From: Agaricus subrufescens
Lineage: Eukaryota; Basidiomycota; Agaricomycetes; Agaricales; Agaricaceae
NCBI GenBank assembly: GCA_029945375.1
Contig: CM057065.1
Location: 1,674,001 to 1,738,000, forward strand
DNA: 64,000 nucleotides
Direction of reading: 5' to 3'
The notes beneath the pieces are model-generated. The model made no database searches and was not told the origin of the DNA. It saw only the letters and a list, made by a program, of their open reading frames with translations. Below are positions 26,317-36,860 of this stretch, one piece after another. A program made the position numbers and the translations under genes. Every line of letters begins with the position of its first letter. The first letter of the stretch is position 1.

Positions 26317-27057
26317 GACGACGATGAACGGTCTTTGGCGGGTGTTATGATTTCTGGGGTGGGCTGATGGCCGGCCGGAGATTTCCCGGATACCAGCCTT
26401 AAACGGAAACCAACGCCGACAAACATCCTGCTGGGGTTCTTCTAATTCATGAAACATAGCGTTCATGTCCGAGGGCCGAAAAAAAAAACAAAACGGCGCC
26501 CTTCCGTTCTCTGTCCTGGTCACACCATTATACCATGAATTCAATATAGTGCCAGCCGATTGGTCGACGTCTCTACTATACTTCCTCGGAATTAACCAAC
26601 ATCTATTCAATATACTTTTAAATAAACCATCGTTCCACTCCCGATCCTGAGCTCCTGTTTCCACCAACTTTTCTTAGAACCTTCCACTCGTTGTATATAC
26701 ATTTCTACGCCAACAAATCCCTGTACCACATAAGAGGAGCCAGCAACCAAAAGTATGATGCCAGTCGTTAATTCACATGATATGAGACCATTGATTCGTT
26801 CCAATGCGACTATTTAGCTCTGCATGTTCGTTTGTCGTTAGAGTTTCATCGAGGTGTTTCAAGACGTTGTATCTAGATCCTCGTCCAAGGTATACACTAA
26901 GACCTCAGGAAAAGTTCATCAATGAGGCCCACCCTTCGATGCTTCTACCCTCAGTGAGCCGGTCAAAAAGATGAATAACAGCGCCGTTAAAATAGTAATG
27001 CGATCTTGAGGACAATATCACAAATTGTTCGTAGTTTCGCCACCCACTAAGTAGAGT
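26317..27057. other. intergenic, no gene seen
   Basis: Upstream of LSM8 on the minus strand. Open frames here have no recognisable domain. Confidence 0.45.
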
Positions 27058-27319
27058 TTGGATTTTGGGCTGCTGGCGACGCAGATACCTATAAAACAGC
27101 ATTGAAAATGTGATTCTGTACTCTACCAAACTTCTGATACATAAGAACAATCGATCGGCATTCGAACAAACTATCGGATACCCCATAGCTTCACCAATCA
27201 GTATCACTAGTAGCATAATTCTCGGCGGCAATCAAATATTTACCGCTAAAAATTGCATGACGCAAACGTCTGTGCTACTATATAAATCTATTGCGTCTCT
27301 AGCCAACTCGTCCGACCCC

Positions 27320-27688
27320 TGATTATCACCTTCCAGAATTTCACCGAAGTTCAAACTTCCCAATTATCTTCGATGTCATCAACCAACCCAATTGTTCAAA
27401 CTCGTCTCTATTCGACACATCCCCACCTCTCGCATTCGTCCATCCGTTTTCATTCCACATGAAAATCCAATCTGTTGCAATGATGACGAGATCGGTGTGC
27501 AACCTGTTACTGTCTAAGAGTTGTCTGACATGGTCTAGTGCGAGAATGGCGGCTTCGATGTGCGTTGGTTGGTTTGTGGACCGCCGTCGTTCAGGCTTTG
27601 AGATATATTGTGGTAAGATCCGGGGGCAAAAAAGACTCCCATCCCGGCGCAGGCCCATGGTTGACCAGGGCCAGTGCTGCTTACAGCT
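27320..27688 (-). pseudogene. RNase H1-like pseudogene, C-terminal part of left copy
   Basis: Frames read STGPGQPWACAGMGVFFAPG then NISQSLNDGGPQTNQ, and, after a frameshift, AAILALDHVRQLLDSNRLHT and GWTNARGGDVSNRDEFEQLG. This matches the intact gene at 30441-31040. The Glu of the QRAEIRAA motif is replaced (TNQPTHIEAA), about ten residues after ATD are missing, and the end diverges. It is not a working RNase H. The N-terminal half lies 2.1 kb away at 29836-30065. Confidence 0.8.
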
Positions 27689-29835
27689 GCTCTATTATTA
27701 GATAATGATATTAGAGACGGCGTAATCTGCATGAACAGACACTTTTTTTTCTTCTACTCTTACTTTGACATCTTCATCTCAGTTGTACGATACGCGTATC
27801 TTGTCCCACTTATACACTGCTGAGAACACTCCTTCTCTATGTGACTGTAAGCTCTCCATTATAGTAAGCCTTTGGGCTTACACGGTGTCAAGTTCTTGTT
27901 TTTAGAGATGTCCTACAATAATTATGTAGAACACATTTCAATGCAATTCGGAAGGTTCTGACCCAATGCGCAGGGTCCTCAACGGAAGACCCCAGTGCCA
28001 GGTTGGGTGTTCCCAGGTTGGTCCAGAGGAAAGGCTCCACAAACCGTTTCAGTGGAGCTTCTTTGAGTAAATACAAGTCGTGGCTTGGACTGCAGAGAGA
28101 ATCACAAAGGCACTCTATGTTCTATTTATACGAGATGTAGTTCCGCGAGTTGAGTCAAATGAATTTGAACAAACCGAGTCATGTACTTGGGCCGATGTTC
28201 ATCACTGACAAACGTCTCAAATTTTATGGAAGTGCCTCTATTAAGGACTAGGACTTGATCGCGTGGCTGAAACCTACGTTCCCACAGGCCCCGGTCTATT
28301 AATACTTCCATGTAGATGCACAGTGAGATGTGATTGAGCGAAATAAAATTTCATTGTAATACATTTGTCATTCTTAGGCCATGCTAAAAACTCGCTGACT
28401 ATCTGGTGCTTCTGGGACCATGGCAGACACACAAGTTCCTCCCCGACTTTCACCAGCTCCCCCCGATTGTGTTGTGGAGACATGATTCGATCTCCACTGC
28501 AAGGAACTAATACTGCTTTGCCCACTTCTCGATTTGAATGCTATGCCACTGGCAACTCGGTACTGTATGAGGAGGTAAGCGATTACCTATCCATGTTTTA
28601 ATGTCTAGCACTGATACCGCAATTCCATTGTGAGTACTCACCTCAATGTAGAGTAAAGATTCAAGAAAGAAAAATTCTATTGCCGGACCCGGAACCCACA
28701 ATATAGCCAAAATCAGGAGCCATAAAGATTCCACTGCATAGGACTCGGTAATCATGGCTACAATATTCAGGTATCCATTAAATCGTTGTGTTCTCCCTGT
28801 AGCATTTTGTTGCGTGAGTCGTATTTGTCAATTACTAATGGTCTCTCTTACCAATTAATTTGTTTTGTTCTCGTTGCTTGAAAATTAGATATAAGGATAT
28901 TAACAGAGTGCACAGTAGCGTCGTAGTTGCTTGAGTTGCAAATTCCACCACTCCCGTCTTCAAATCCAATCGAGCTGCTTCAGCAGCCGATACTGTAGCT
29001 ATATCTACCAGTGTCCTCAACCTTAATGCTAGAGTGGTGTGGGTTCTTCTGTTGAAGCAAGCAATGTATGAGAGGTCACTAACCTAAAAGAGTCAATGAA
29101 GACAGTGTGGGCAGCACAATGACGAAGTTGGCATATTTATTGCCACTCCAAATAATCCGTACACGCCAGATCTTGCTCAGAATTCAGCTACTGTGACATA
29201 TGGATAAAGGAAAACCACGAAAAACCTGAATTGCTGATGTCAAGAGATCGACCACCAGCTCACTTGCGAAAGTAATAGTCATCACAGCATTGGTTCGATA
29301 GTTTAATAAAGTATATGATGTAGGACCCCCTGGATAGTCGCTGTGATTGATGTAGGCATCTTGTGTAACCCAAGTATTTGATACCAAAAAGCACAGTGTA
29401 CTGAGCATAATAACGATGCTGTAGCCCAACATGAACCTTGATTGCCTTTTTCTGTCACCATCACGAAGTCGAGGAGCCAGTGAAAGAACATATAGACAGA
29501 AGAGAGTGAATGCGATGCCGTAGAGGATACCAGCTACGGTTGTGGGAGAGACAAGTTGAATTTGAGTAATAAGAAGTAGCTTCCCTTGTAGTTGTATAGC
29601 ACGCTCACTTACAGACATAGCAGGTAAAGGACAAAGAATCGTGCAAAGTATCAGTTTATATACCTCAGAATGACCTGTTTTGCGCACATCAGGATCACTG
29701 GGTAGAGTCTTCTACTCCCAGTCTCACTGAAGCCGAATGCCATGTCTCATGTCTCCGCAGTCTTACGGAAATTAAAATGATGAACAAAAAAATTTTCATT
29801 GCGCCTCTTTCAGCGGCTCCTGTTTGGTTTCACTC
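27689..29835. other. insert of about 2.15 kb within the RNase H-like left copy
   Basis: The insert is bounded by a 6-bp direct repeat, ACAGCT, at 27683-27688 and 29836-29841. It carries one minus-strand gene for a seven-helix membrane protein. I see no terminal inverted repeats, transposase or poly-A tail. The gene has introns, so it did not arrive as a processed RNA copy. Confidence 0.6.
28274..29618 (-). CDS. seven-helix membrane protein of a basidiomycete-expanded family
   Basis: Likely start MSVSERAIQLQGKLLL at 29618, then helices in TTVAGILYGIAFTLFCLYVL, RFMLGYSIVIMLSTLCFLVS, AVMTITFASELVVDLLTSAI, ANFVIVLPTLSSLTLLG, QATTTLLCTLLISLYLIFKQ and TESYAVESLWLLILAILW, joined through short introns. 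The order (short lumenal start, YI-LFCLY, Y-T---W-VRIIW, VESYA-xS-WLL) is that of an uncharacterised family with many copies in mushroom genomes. Function unknown; receptor-like topology is only suggestive. The 3' end is uncertain. Confidence 0.65.
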
Positions 29836-30065
29836 ACAGCTATGAGATATCCGTCAATGAAGACGGCAATGTCCTGGCTTGGTTCTTTTACACCGTTGCG
29901 GTTACGGCCCACGTTCATGAAAGGTCTTCCCCTATAAACGGAGAGTAAAGCATTTACAGACATGTCGTCCGAAAGGGGAGGAACAAATAAGCGATGCGGC
30001 ATATTGATCACTATGTTACTAGTGTGCTCGAGTTTGGTGGTGAGGTAGAGGCGGTAAGACAGAGA
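29836..30065 (-). pseudogene. RNase H1-like pseudogene, N-terminal part of left copy
   Basis: Reads MPHRLFVPPLSDDMSVNALL SVYRGRPFMN, then QDIAVFIDG, parallel to the intact copy's RLFVPPPLDDKSVNGLL and RHIAVFVDG. It then leaves RNase H similarity (YLIAVSETKQEP) at the insert boundary. Reading straight across the two boundaries, the frame would be open, which supports one ancestral gene. Confidence 0.8.
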
Positions 30066-30221
30066 CAAGGGTTCTGGTTATTGAGACTCTGAAGGCATGG
30101 GAATCGGGTACCCGGGCATTAATGATACGAGGAGACCTCAGACAGTATAGCCTCAAGTTGGAATTCCAATTTTCCAACCTAGCACGGAGCTGGCGTCTGT
30201 AATTGCACCAATCACCAAGAG

Positions 30222-31205
30222 ATTAGTTTTGGCTGCTACTGATGCCGCTGATACTTGTTAAAGAATCGGAAATGACATTCTGTACTCTTCTAAACTTCTG
30301 ATAACCTTAATTGGCGTTGAACACTGTATTAGCTTCCCCATAGCTTCACCAAACATCATTAGTGATATTATTCTCGGCAGCTATCAAATACTTACCGCTA
30401 AAAATAGGGCAATGTGAATTCCTTCCCATGGGCTACAATGCTAATCTATCGCATCTTTGGCCAACTCATCTGACTCCTCATTATCATCCCTATCTACCTT
30501 CCAAAATTTCACAAAAACTCCATAACCGTCTTCAAGTTCATCAACCAATTCATCCAATTCTTCAAAATCCTTTCTATTTGACACATCTCCACCTTTTGCG
30601 TTCGTCCAATCGTTGTCATACCATTTGTAAATCCAGTTCGTTATACCACCAACCAAATATGCGGAATCTGTTGCAACTACGACAAGATTTGTTTTCAATT
30701 TGTCGTCATCCAAAAGTTCTTTGACACGCTCGAGAGCAAGAATGGCGGCTCTGATCTCGGCACGTTGGTTGGTTAGTGGACCGCCATCATCTAGACGCTG
30801 AGATATATTGTAGCGAGATCCTGGGCCAAAAAAGACCCCCATCCCGGCGCAGGCCCATGGTTGCCCATTACCAGAACAAGCACCATCAACGAAGACAGCG
30901 ATATGCCGATTTCGTTTCATTGCACCCTTGCGATTATGGTGCAAGTTCATGAAATTTCGGTTAGGAACGAAGAGTAGACCATTTACTGATTTGTCGTCTA
31001 AAGGAGGAGGTACGAACAAGCGATAATATGACTCGGACATGTTGATCAATGTGTTCAATGTCGGTAGTGATGTCGAAACAATAAGGCAAACGTTTTAACT
31101 ATTGAAACTCCGAAGGCATGTGAACGGGAACTTGGCCATTAATTATGACACAAGAAGATAACAATAGTTACAATACCTCGAGTTGAAATACTAATTTATC
31201 ACGAA
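30222..31205. repeat. right, intact unit of the RNase H tandem duplication
   Basis: About 0.98 kb, containing the complete RNase H1-like gene and both flanks shared with the left unit. The two units abut with about 20 bp between them. Confidence 0.75.
30441..31040 (-). CDS. RNase H1-like protein, 199 residues
   Basis: Single exon. The start chosen is the ATG at 31040 (MSESYYRLFVPPPLDD). The four carboxylates of the RNase H1 active site are in place: Asp in AVFVDGACSGNG, Glu in NQRAEIRAA, Asp in VVATDSAYLVG and Asp in ESDELAKDA. The family cleaves RNA in RNA:DNA hybrids. There is no N-terminal hybrid-binding domain and no presequence, so it is shorter than nuclear/mitochondrial RNase H1. There are no reverse transcriptase parts nearby, so it is a cellular-type gene rather than a retroelement fragment. 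Confidence 0.85.
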   Translation of the reverse strand: MSESYYRLFVPPPLDDKSVNGLLFVPNRNFMNLHHNRKGAMKRNRHIAVFVDGACSGNGQPWACAGMGVFFGPGSRYNISQRLDDGGPLTNQRAEIRAAILALERVKELLDDDKLKTNLVVVATDSAYLVGGITNWIYKWYDNDWTNAKGGDVSNRKDFEELDELVDELEDGYGVFVKFWKVDRDDNEESDELAKDAID

Positions 31206-32311
31206 GCCTCATGACCCCTGGGCCCCGGGCCTGGGGCCTGGGATGCGTGACCCGACCACCCTACTGATTAAATATCACCAAAATGGCTTCTGCGTGTTCT
31301 AGCGCGACTGGTATAAAGATATGAAAAGGAATGTAAGGGTTGGATATACTTACGGCAAGGTCGATTTGTTGGAGTTGTCAATGGGAAAGGATAACTGGCT
31401 GGACGCCGCGGCGTTACCTGCGCATCATTTATTCCGTTTCTAGAAGGGCGGTACTACATTGGTACTACAGTCTATCGAGCGCACTTGTCAAAGGCAAATC
31501 GATGGTCCTTGTCAGATTGTGTCGTTGACGCAAGAAAGGAGTTGGCAGTTAGAAATGATGGCAGTGATAGCCGAGTTCAGTTTGCCTGGCAGAAAAGTGA
31601 GGAGAGAAGCCGATACTTATCAGTGAAGAATCTGGAACAATTCGAGGGCACATAAGATGACAGGTGAATAAACAGTTGAGAAGAGATGAAAAAGAACATC
31701 GTGGCAAGTCATTCAACACTTATAATAGCTGACGAGAGCCCCTTTGTGCTCTGTCAAGGCGGCCCGAGGGATATAATAGAGATAAGTACAATCCGAGCTT
31801 TACGGTAGTGTGCCTGGAATAAGCTCCTTAATATAGTGCGTTATCAGCGACGTTGGCAGTGGGAGTGGCAAAAAAGTCGATGGCGGGCGGGATTTTGAAG
31901 GTAATTCGGTCTTCGGTGGCCGCTGGTTCGTCACCGAGCCATATTTGGTGGTGGACGGATAGAGAAGTTCTGGACTGTGGACTACCGAAGACCGCGCGAT
32001 GATGCATTCCCCGTTCAACCTGGTTGCCCGCCGCAGTGCCCGCCGCTTGCACTCAAGTGTAAGAGCGTATAATTGCCGGCTGATGGGATCAGCGGGAGTG
32101 TTGTGGGCAATTTGGCTCTCCCGTCATCCTCATCAGCGGCATTACCAGGCCTTTTTTTCTTTCCATTAGCTCTGTCACCCCACTGTCACCCCCCCAAACC
32201 TTTCCACTGTGAGTCCTTTTCCAACTGCAGCTCGTTAAGCGCTCATCCCAATACTCGCCCCCAGCATTTATACACCAGTCGTCCTTCTCTCCCCGCCTTC
32301 TCTCATTCGTC
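31206..32311. other. intergenic, no gene supported
   Basis: Starts with a GC-rich near-palindromic patch (31209-31240, built from CCTGGGCCCCGGGCCTGGGG). A short minus-strand frame near 31828-32007 has only 59 codons from its first ATG and no domain. The right end is the transporter gene's promoter and leader. Confidence 0.5.
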
Positions 32312-33546
32312 ATGTCCTCCAGCTCGAGCAGCACTTTGGATGAGAAACGTCCCTCTATTGAATCCGAAGTCAAGTCTGAGGGCTCTCAATCACCGCTGCC
32401 CACGCCTGTTTCTGCTTCTCAGCCAAAGCCCAAGTACAAGGCTTCCGCCGCTACCATCATTCCCATCTGGATTGCGTTGAGCTCGGCGGTCATCATCTAC
32501 AACAATTACATCTACAACACGCTCAAGTTCGAATACCCTGTCTTCCTTGTAACATGGCATCTCACCTTTGCGGCTATCGGTACCCGCGTTCTTCAACGAA
32601 CAACTAAACTCCTTGATGGTGTCAAGGATGTTCATATGTCCAAGGAGATGTTTCTCAAGTCCATTCTACCCATTGGTCTCCTCTTTTCGGGCAGTCTGAT
32701 TCTCAGCAATACCGCATATTTGTACCTCAGCGTATCATATATCCAAATGCTCAAAGTCTGTGTCCCCTTTCCACTCCTGGACCTATGACTAAACATATTC
32801 TCCCCTGAATAGGCTTTCACTCCGGTTGCAATTCTTCTCATTCAGTGGGTGTTCCGTCTCCAAGAACCCAACAAGAAACTCGCCATCATCGTCTTCATGA
32901 TTTCATCTGGCGTGGCCCTTGCTTCGCAAGGGGAACTACGTTTCAACCTGATCGGTTTCCTTACACAAGCTGCTGCCGTCGCTGTACGTACCTTTTGTGA
33001 CCCCGACTTTACTGCTATATGCTCACCCCCCTTTCAAGTTTGAAGCTTCCCGGCTTGTGATGATCCAGGTTCTTCTCCATAACCTTAAGATGGATCCCTT
33101 GGTGTCTTTGCATTACTATGCTCCCGTCTGTGCCGCTATCAATCTTATCATCCTTCCTTTCACCGAAGGCCTTGCCCCTTTCTACGCGCTGCGTAGCATT
33201 GGTGCGGCAATCATGCTCAGCAACGCCTCTGTTGCCTTCCTTCTTAATGTTGCCGCTGTCTTCCTAGTCGGCGCTGGTAGCGGCTTGGTGCTAACTCTTG
33301 CTGGTGTATTCAAGGTCAGATAAGATCCATAGCACTTCCGACGAAGCATGCTAACGAGTCTTTAAATAGGACATTCTTCTCATCACAGGCTCCGTTCTCC
33401 TATTTGGCAGTTCAATCACACCCCTTCAAGTTTTTGGTCAGTTTTTCCTCCCCCTCCCTCTTCTGGGCGAATCTCACTGGCTCTTTGTAGGATACTCTCT
33501 CGCTCTTATCGGACTTGTCTTCTTCAAAACTTCAGGAGGAAAATAG
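32312..33546 (+). CDS. TPT/SLC35-family transporter (drug/metabolite superfamily)
   Basis: The Ser-rich start MSSSSSSTLDEKRPSIESEV leads to about ten membrane helices over six or so exons: IIPIWIALSSAVIIYNNYIY; PVFLVTWHLTFAAIGTRVLQ; ILPIGLLFSGSLILSNTAYL; VSYIQMLK/AFTPVAILLIQW; FMISSGVALASQGELRFNLI; SVAFLLNVAAVFLVGAGSG; DILLITGSVLLFGSSITPLQ; VFGYSLALIGLVFFKTSGGK. The YIQMLKAFTPV block is typical of the triose-phosphate translocator family (PF03151). Fungal members move nucleotide sugars or related phosphates across Golgi or ER membranes; substrate unknown. TAG at 33544-33546. A decayed copy of its 3' end lies near 37.2-37.5 kb. Confidence 0.9.
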
Positions 33547-34929
33547 AGAAATAGGCTCTTATCTCTAGCAATTTGGTTGGATCGGTCATCAAGTTACCTC
33601 TGTTATCGTGGACTTCCATGTTCTCTCATCTCTGGGGTCGTTGTCAAAAGATTTGCACTATACTCTCTTTGCGTGTCAAGGTACAGCAAACTATAATCGT
33701 ATATTTTCCGGTGTCCTTACCCTTTTCTTCTCGCTGTGTTAAATTTTTTCGTCGTTCCTTCTTGTATATACTATTGTCGTTCCGTGTAGCTTCAGGCATT
33801 GCTGGTACCTCTTCGGGGAGCTTAGACACAACAGACTATGATGTAGAAGTACTTCTCGAACTAGACCTCGAGCACGTTGTAAACACATTGTCTGATAACG
33901 AGCCCGGTTCTGTACCTCGCTTTGTTTTATGTTTATTCAATTGACGGCATCGACGATCGAAGTTGGCGCTAATGAATCGAGTTGAAGGCAGGCTTAGAGA
34001 GATCCACACGTGCTTGGGGCCAATTTCAGTTTGTGGCACATAAAATTTCTTGTATATATAGTCTTATCATTGACGCCTTGCACCATACATGCTGTCTCTC
34101 GTAGGGTGGCTGTCGTTTAATGACAATGTATCGTACGAGTTTGAAATAATGATATCAATCATATCCGAATGATGTCACTGTTTATCCCCAGCAGCAGCCG
34201 ACGTTTCATTGAGTGTAAGTGGCATGTTCGCCCGAGTACTCACTAGTGGGCAAAGGCTGCATAATACACCAGTCAAATATCAACGGTACTACATATACCT
34301 GCCAGACTTTTCAATATAATTTCAAATTCTCATGCTTCGGACCCGCCGAGTCTTCGGACGGAGGAAACGTTATACCGGTGCTAGGACGATGGGTTCTGAT
34401 TCTGATTCAATAACTTTTGGCATGGATACCGCAAAGTTACTTGACGACGTTCATACCAACCGGCCCTCTGAGCTACATACAGACATATGTATATATATAT
34501 AGTAATAGTACATAGTGGCGCATGATCATGACTCCATCGATCAAGTCGGTCGCCGATTCCAGGCCAACTTCGAACGCCTTTCCTCCGAAAAGTCCTATTT
34601 TTACATGAGAGGGTACTACAAAAAAAAGATACATCTTTTCTTCCACCCGCCAGACTAGATTGGTATTGGTGAAAGAGAGGGTTTATAAGCGTTTCACAGA
34701 CTTCTTTCTCCCGTTTTAGACCCTTCCTTTTTTCCGATACTATAATAACGTGGGTTTACGGTGTTTGAGTGAGAATTTCTCGGTGTTTGATGTGAGGCGA
34801 AGAGATAAAGTTTAGCTATGTGGTTGTGGGAGTGGATATTACTGAGCGTTGATCGAGATAGATTTATTGGTGGGGATTTGTGTGGTGAGATGGATGAGAT
34901 GGGATGGAAGTCTGTGAATTGATATACCT
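33547..34929. other. intergenic, no gene seen
   Basis: 3' flank of the transporter gene and probable 3' UTR or last exon of the membrane protein gene to the right. Includes a short TATATATATATA run near 34490. Confidence 0.45.
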
Positions 34930-35077
34930 TAGTCACTCACCTTGTAACTGAATCCAGACTTATTGTTCGATGATCTTCTCGACATCGAACAATATATACA
35001 CAAATTTATCAAACCCAATATCATCTACAAGGGAGACAATCATGATCACAGAGAACCGGCCGGCATCAAAAGATCTC

Positions 35078-36860
35078 TTACCTTGCCTCGAAAGGTATCA
35101 GCTCAATTGCACGACACATCGTATCTTGAGAATCAAAAGCATTTGTCTTCCCAGTCAAAAATATACGAGTGGCAATCCCGCGACGAGATAGTGTGATTGA
35201 CGTCGCTACAGGAACGATTCTGCCAAAAAGTGGTATTAGTTTTTTTTGTCCACGCACGCGGGTCTGGCTTTTAAGGAAAACGGAAAGGAGAGGGGTACGT
35301 ACGGGCAAAGTGTCGCTGGGATACTCAGCTGTTATTGGGAGATCAGCTCTATAAGGCCTTGACGGCTAGTCATGACTTCGACATACCCATAATATAGATG
35401 TTCTTGAAGAAAATATCACCACGCATAGTGATGTAGCTATTAGAACGGCAGCGTTTAACATTCTTTCCCGGAAGGACATGAAGGTGCCAAACAAACCTGA
35501 AAATACGAAGAAAATGATGGTTCCGCTACATAATCTTTGTGAGCATTTTTCCAAGTACAGAATGCCGAGATCAATCACTTACTCCCAAAACACTTTTCTT
35601 GTTGCTGAAGAGAGTTTCCACAAGTCTCGATTGAGAAAGCCAAGAAATATGGCCAAGAAATACAAATAACCCTATTGTTAAAGCTAGATAGTCAGAGCCA
35701 GCCATAGTAGTGAGCAAATGAAGAAAAATGATTGGAAACGTACGTGAAACAAAAGTAGAGGAAGGTAAGTTACCCATAACCTCTTCGGGGGATAGATTTT
35801 ACATCCAGTTGAAATGGAAAGAGGATCATCGACGGTTCTCACAACGGTGAGCTGTGAATCGGAGAACGGTAATAATACGAGGGATGCCGCTATCGAGAGT
35901 CCTAGACCTATGATCATGCTAATTCTGATAGAACGCTGATGATCGAAGATATTCCAAAATTTATTGGAGACATAGGCTTTTTGTTGTGCAAATTTGGTGT
36001 TAGGTCTTTGTATGTCTGTTGACAGAAGTGGAATTACCTTGGCCTATGGCGATACATGCAATATTCGTTATGAGGAGGACAGAGACACTTGTTGAACATC
36101 TGAGGACACAGGCTGTTGATATGTGGTAGGTTGAAAAATCGTACGACATGCACTTACAGCTACGAGCAGGATGATTATTGTGTTGAGCACGAGAAGAGAG
36201 AGATGTAGACCGATAACGTACTGCAAGAGATGGATTCGGGACTAAGGCGACTTGAATAACCCAAAGAGCAGAGTCAGAAACCTGCGCACTATACAGAACC
36301 ATGTCTTACCGTAAAATGATGCACTACCAAGGGGTAAGCACAGTCCAATGTCAGTTCTCATGCCGCAAATCGTACAAAAAGGTTCCATCAGCGACCCACA
36401 TTAGAACGAACCACGTCGTGTATCGATTCTGTGTATAACAAATGCCATTAGGTACCAAAACTTCTCATTCAAAATCCGATACGTACCACAAAAAACAGCC
36501 CACGGCCTCTTGTCCACTCTCTGTCCACCCAAAAGAATGTAACCTATATGAACCGTCGTCAGTCGGACACAGTTCGAGGCACTACGAAAGTGAATTGGCA
36601 CCGAGCGCTGACCTCATTGACGAAGGATATAATATATTCATAAGCTATGAAACACAGGATCACATCGCAGTGAGTCCTCGCAGGCCTTACAAGCAAAGTC
36701 GCCAAGGAGAAAAACTCGGAAAGCGGGGCTTACCAAACCACGTGAACAATGCTATAGTGAAGAGTTGAGCGTTTCTTGTGCCTTGAAAGAATCTAGCATA
36801 TTCATCTTGATCCAAAACATCGGCGGCTAGATTCAACTCCTTAGCGGAGAAGATCGTCAT
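35078..36860 (-). CDS. DUF6533-like seven-helix membrane protein
   Basis: Start MTIFSAKELNLAADVLDQDE at 36860. The first exons give TIALFTWF/DVILCFIAYEYIISFVNE/VTFFWVDR, the Y-Y-I-F--EV-F-W pattern of DUF6533 proteins. Later exons give YVIGLHLSLLVLNTIIILLV, SMIIGLGLSIAASLVLLPFS, RLWVTYLPLLLFHV, TIGLFVFLGHISWLSQSRLV, SGTIIFFVFSGLFGTFMSFR and ATSITLSRRGIATRIFL. Agaricomycetes hold many such genes; function unknown. The frame between about 36300 and 36420 is hard to join without a disputed intron, and the end may extend past a donor at 35079 towards 34930. Confidence 0.6.

Larger units (their letters stand above)
27058..30200. repeat. left unit of a tandem duplication (about 0.98 kb without its insert)
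   Basis: Both flanks and the coding part match the right unit at 30222-31205. Examples are ATTCTGTACTCT followed by AAACTTCTGATA (27113 and 30278) at the left end, and ATTGA-ACTC-GAAGGCATG (30080 and 31099) at the right end. The left unit is split by an insert between ACAGCT at 27683-27688 and ACAGCT at 29836-29841. Confidence 0.75.

Noticed and set aside
26905..27231. 108-codon hydrophobic frame near the RNase H left copy
   Set aside because: It overlaps the 3' flank shared by both duplication units, where the right unit shows no matching open frame.
30441..31040. RNase H as part of a non-LTR or LTR retroelement
   Set aside because: No reverse transcriptase, integrase or endonuclease sequence nearby, and the sequence is of cellular RNase H1 type.
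31800..32052. Small minus-strand gene divergent from the transporter
   Set aside because: The first ATG (32007) leaves 59 codons, with no domain and no supporting splice structure; it may be leader or promoter sequence.
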